Assembly (NCBI GenBank): GCA_011503125.2
Contig: WWBZ02000022.1
Span: 1,488,001-1,552,000 of the forward strand
DNA length: 64,000 bases
DNA from: Botryosphaeria dothidea
Taxonomy: Eukaryota > Ascomycota > Dothideomycetes > Botryosphaeriales > Botryosphaeriaceae
Direction of reading: 5' to 3'
In this document: in pieces, positions 60,296 through 64,000 of the stretch
How the letters are laid out: every line of letters begins with the position of its first letter
Position numbering within the stretch: the first letter of the stretch is position 1
Notes under the pieces: generated by a model
Database searches by the model: none
Told to the model about the DNA's origin: nothing
The model's input: the letters and a program-made list of their open reading frames with translations, nothing else
Made by a program: the position numbers and the translations under genes

Positions 60296-62221
60296 ATGGG
60301 GCCTGTGAGTTCTTTCGTGCTTTTTGGGAGGTTGCGCGAGTGGGTGCCTGAGGCGCGATCGCTCCGGCGCCTCCGGTGGTGGCCGGTGGCCGGTGTCCGC
60401 GGGTGTGCTGGCAGCGAAAACGAGGCAGTGCTTGCTGACGATGAGACCGCTGGGCAGATCTGCAGTTTGGGCGGGAAGCGCTTGCGACGACGCTGGCGCA
60501 GGGCCGGGAACGACAAGCAGCATCAGCAGCAGCAGCAGCAGCAGCAGCGGAACGCCCGGCCTTGGATGTAAGGAATTCAAATCACCCGCCGAGACGAGCG
60601 ACAAGCCGTCACGTGGCGTTTCAGGACGCTCAGCCACAGCTTCGACGCAATCCACGGCCGCAAGGCTCCAGAGGCAGCGGACGCTCTCCAGGTGAGTCAT
60701 CGCGCCGCCTGAGTGGCCGCAGCCCGCTGAGCTTGTTTCTGACTCCCACCGCGCAGATCCGCCGCCGCCGAGCCTTCCCGGCCATTTATATGCCAACGCG
60801 TTGTCGCCCAACGCGTCGGCCGCTCACGCTCAAGCCCGCCGCTGGCCTTACCAATCAGGCATCGCCACCTTCGAATCCACCCATCGTGCGCCGCATGTCC
60901 TCGCATCCACGCCCCAAACTTCTTCGACAGCAACCGCCCCGGACAACCTCGACTGGCTCTTACCGCAGCCGCACCTTCTAAATCTCGCCGCTCCCGTTCC
61001 CGAGCTCCGCGTCGAGGATTTCACAGCCGCGGCGCTGCAGCCTGCGCCTGCACCAGTGCCTTCCGCTTCCGCCAACGACTATATATTCACCGACGGCCTC
61101 TCGCCACCCCACGCCATTTCTCCCTTTTCGCCCTTTTACGACTACCCCATGGACGCATCCGTCGCACATGTCCACCAGGTGATGCCCGAGTTTTCCAAGT
61201 CTTCCGGCCCCGTCAGCCCTGTGTCCATGACCGAGGACGTCTCCGTCGCCATGTCTCCCACCGCCACCAACTCCACCACCGCCAATTCCCGGAAGCGGAA
61301 GTTGTCCGATGTCTCTCTCACTGCCCAGCCCGTCCAGCCTGCCAACCCTCAGCTGCCCATCCGGGAGTCTTCCGAAGAGCAGGACCGCTACGAGGGCTAC
61401 ACTCCACGTGGCAAGTATTCGCACAAGCGTACCGAGGACCCGCCTCGGAACGCCGACGGCAAGATGGTTTGCACCTTCTCGTCAGACTGTCACGGTCTCA
61501 CCTTTGAACGCAAGTGCGAGTGGAGGTAAGTTCTTCCCCACCCCGTTTCTTCCCACGCTTCATATGCGTTTGACTTCCATGCAACATATATGTTTGATAT
61601 CTAAAACTCCACGCTAACACACCCTGTAGCAAGCACATGGACAAGCACGACCGGCCGTATGTCTGCCGCCACAAGGGCTGCGAGAAGCTCCAGGGCTTCA
61701 CGTATTCCGGCGGCCTACTGCGGCACGAGCGCGAGGTGCACAAGATGCACGGCGGTACCAAGAAGGCTCTCTTCTGTCCCCACCAGGACTGCAAGCGCAG
61801 CATGGGCCAAGGTTTCACCCGCAAGGAGAACCTCGCCGAGCACATCCGTCGCGTTCATCGCCGCGCCAGTAACCCGGATGCTGCTTCTTCCCCGACCGCT
61901 CAACAGGGCAACCAGGTCAAACCTGACGATGAAATTGCCAGTGAAACTGGCCTGAGCCCTGATGCCGAGGCTGATGACGTCTACGGTGGTGCCGTCGGGG
62001 AGAGGCGCGTCGCCCCTGCGCCGAGCAAGAGGAGGAGGACTTCTGGCACGGACGGAGGAGGTAGTGTAGGTGGGGGCGGTGGTGAGACGGATGAGGATGA
62101 CCTGAGGGAAGAAATCAGGCGACTTCGTCGCGAGAATGAGGAGAAGGACCAGCGGCTGAAGAAGTTGGAAGAGGCAGTCAACGCGCTCAGTAGAGGACAG
62201 GGTGCACCGACTATGGTTTGA
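60296..62221 (+). CDS. C2H2 zinc-finger transcription factor
   Basis: Nuclear regulator of about 531 residues. Exons: 60296-60304 (MGP; provisional), 60466-60691, 60757-61525 and 61630-62221. Intron 1 (GTGAGT donor, TGCTGACG branch, TGCAG acceptor) is required because exon 2 has no in-frame ATG; exon 1 could extend far upstream. Exon 2 encodes a poly-Ala run from a (GCA)n repeat. The N-terminal half is Pro/Ser-rich with hydrophobic patches (LDWLLPQPHLLNLA; DYIFTDGLSPPHA). The zinc-finger block starts at CTFSSDCHGLTFERKCEWSKH, then CRHKGCEKLQGFTYSGGLLRH and CPHQDCKRSMGQGFTRKENL with its His pair, three C2H2 fingers, the middle ones with long inter-Cys or inter-His loops. A basic PSKRRR segment and a C-terminal coiled coil (DLREEIRRLRRENEEKDQRL) follow. 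Confidence 0.85.
60518..60548 (+). repeat. (CAG/GCA)n microsatellite inside C2H2 gene
   Basis: CAG-CAT then eight CAG triplets. In the frame used by the C2H2 gene it is read as GCA and gives an alanine tract. Such tracts vary in length between strains. Confidence 0.85.
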
Positions 62222-64000
62222 TTTTCCCAATTATCTCTTTCTATCTCGGTGTTCCACGTTTTGTTCTTTGGGATCGGCTATTTTCTATTGGGGATCACGG
62301 CACAAGATTGCATAGCACGGCGTTGTCGGACGAGCGGATGGACGATCAATCTGCGGGACGGTCAGTCTCGAGGCTATACGAAGATTGGGAAATCACTTCT
62401 TTGGGCTTGCAACTTCACTTCAACTTTATTCCCTCTTTTTCCATCCCCCCTCTTGTACGATGGTCATGACATCCCTTCTTTTATTTCTTCTACGACCACG
62501 TTACGAAAGAACGAATCTGCTGGCGCTAGCTAGATCGCTCCTCATTTTATTGCTTAGACCGTTGTACTAGTTTTGTTATCATTTTTTTTTCTCACTCAAT
62601 ATCTCTTTTTCAATCAGACATGCAGCTTTCTTGAAGCGGATACCCCTCAAACCATAAACAAACGTAAGTAATCTTACTAGAGATTATATGGAACAAAACC
62701 ACGCGATTTCCCGTCCATGAACCCCGCACCAATCGTGCAAATCTGTCGTGAGCTCTTTACCCTGGGGGCGTATGATACCATCACCAGTTGTCGTCCCACC
62801 TCCGCCCATCAGGTCCGCCCGGAAAAGAGAAACTCTCGTGATCGGCAAAACTCTATTCAGCTGCGGCCTCGTGAACCAGGCTAGCTGCGGTTTAACCAAT
62901 ATCGCTTTCTTCTGCAGAAGATAGGCCGTCCAATCGACCGCCGTTGCTTTTTTCCCTGTTGCCTATGTGTGTGCCTCCCATCATTAATTTCTCCACCGCC
63001 AGCACGAGGCTAAAAACCGCTCAACCACATGCGGCAAACCAAAAGGCCAAGCGCACACGATGAATGACTCACGGACAACGCACGGTGCGGTGCGGTGCGA
63101 CGCAATCGTCCAAGCTGCCGTCCGGCGTCCCAGCCAGTGCTTTTGGAGGAAATGTTGATGCCTGCTGCGGAGGCCGGATGAGCGGCCTGCTGGCCGTCTA
63201 AGCCGCATGGGGCAACTTTGAGCCCATCCGCTCCCCGCTCAGTCACATGCGCGCGCGTCCTTAGCGCGTTTCTGCCTGGATTACTGATTGCTTGTGTGAC
63301 GCAGAGGTGTCTGGGCTGGGCGCTTAGTGAGCGGCTAGACGAGATCCTCTTTGTCTCGCGGACGGACACCTTCGTGGTACGTCTGGGCTGGAAGGGCGTC
63401 GGGGTGGCTGCTGGCTGCGCCGGAGACTCAATCCGGGCACAGTTGCTGTGCCGCTCGGACCGGGCGGGCGGCAAGGGCGGGCGGCCAGGCAGGCAGTCAT
63501 GTGCGGACAAAGCGATGGCGCTGGATGACGAGATGGTTTGTGAGAGCAATAAGAGAGGCTTGGTGGATGGCTGACACCGTTCTGATGGATGATGAGTAGA
63601 TGCGGCTGGGATGACACGGGCGACAACGATCATGGGCTAGAACGCCATGATTTGTTGTGATTCTTTTTTTAATCGGAATATTCTTGCCTACGAAGGCGCC
63701 ATACGAAAGCGAAACTGTCGGAAACGAGCATGCGATGCTAGGGCGAGGTTGGATTTGTGTCCCTGCAGGCAGCAAGGGCTGTTTGTCCGCGCCGCACCGG
63801 TGATCATCGCCGATGGATGGGGGTGGGGTGGAAATTACTTTGGGGGCTGAGAGGGGGCGGAAAATTGCGTGCGTGTTTCTGGTTCGCGGGTGTTTCCTTT
63901 TATCGATTTTTCTTCCCTCTCCGCTCCGCTCCGCGATTTATATTAATTATTTCTCCCTTGATGCCTGTGCGACGCGTTGCGGCCTTGTCTGCGCGATGGA
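62222..64000. other. Intergenic, no supported gene
   Basis: 1.8 kb to the end of the window. The first 400 bases are T-rich and are probably the 3' UTR of the C2H2 gene. Open frames near 63.0-63.6 kb occur on both strands at once, overlap each other and have no domain, so they are not called. Confidence 0.5.

Noticed and set aside
59393..60571. 392-codon frame as an independent gene
   Set aside because: Opposite strand equally open, low-complexity content, and it ends inside the C2H2 gene's repeat; treated as possible upstream exon sequence instead.
63010..63633. 207-codon minus-strand frame near the window end
   Set aside because: Overlapping frames are open on both strands, with no domain and no supporting splice pattern.

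Overview
The window is genomic DNA of a filamentous ascomycete (Pezizomycotina). Most genes carry several introns of about 50-85 bases with GT-AG ends and CTAAC/CTGAC-like branch sites. The families are typical of moulds: Zn2Cys6 and bZIP-ankyrin regulators, DHA2 efflux pumps, an Ecm33-like GPI protein, an RNase T1 and a HET relic. I cannot name the genus; Dothideomycetes or Sordariomycetes are both possible. All exon joins given here were worked out by hand from reading frame and splice signals.

Layout. At 0.2-5.6 kb lie an NCS1 (uracil/allantoin-type) permease and a Zn2Cys6 regulator. At 6.3-12.5 kb lie a cupin, a PEP-mutase/isocitrate-lyase-family enzyme, a small basic protein and a Pcs60/AAE3-type (oxalyl-CoA synthetase-like) ligase, which could together handle oxalate. 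A 22-codon micro-ORF follows at 13.4 kb. At 14.0-28.0 kb sits the most interesting block: a 7-TM protein, a DHA2 MFS pump, a P450, an HxxxD acyltransferase, a TLC-domain membrane protein, an ELO fatty-acid elongase and a TOXE-like bZIP-ankyrin regulator. It has the composition of a biosynthetic cluster with its own pump and regulator but no PKS, NRPS or terpene synthase. That suggests a product built on a fatty acid or ceramide-like lipid.

At 28-36 kb is a repeat-rich, gene-poor stretch with a 5'-truncated non-LTR retrotransposon next to an ankyrin fragment, an Ecm33-like GPI protein, a GAT microsatellite, a 180-bp retroposon with 13-bp target-site duplications, a HET relic and a tRNA-Val(AAC). 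Two small secreted proteins (RNase T1 type and a beta/gamma-crystallin-like protein) lie at 36-38 kb. From 38.6 to 45.5 kb is housekeeping: an ERp38-type protein disulfide isomerase, a large WD-repeat protein and the ribonucleotide reductase small subunit, whose introns and upstream region carry ACGCGT boxes. At 46.6-51.3 kb are a monocarboxylate-type MFS transporter, an inverted-repeat element and a zinc alcohol dehydrogenase. At 52.4-62.2 kb are a Q/P-rich protein, three coiled-coil genes (two are tandem paralogues, one of them decayed) and a C2H2 zinc-finger regulator. The final 1.8 kb holds no gene I can support.
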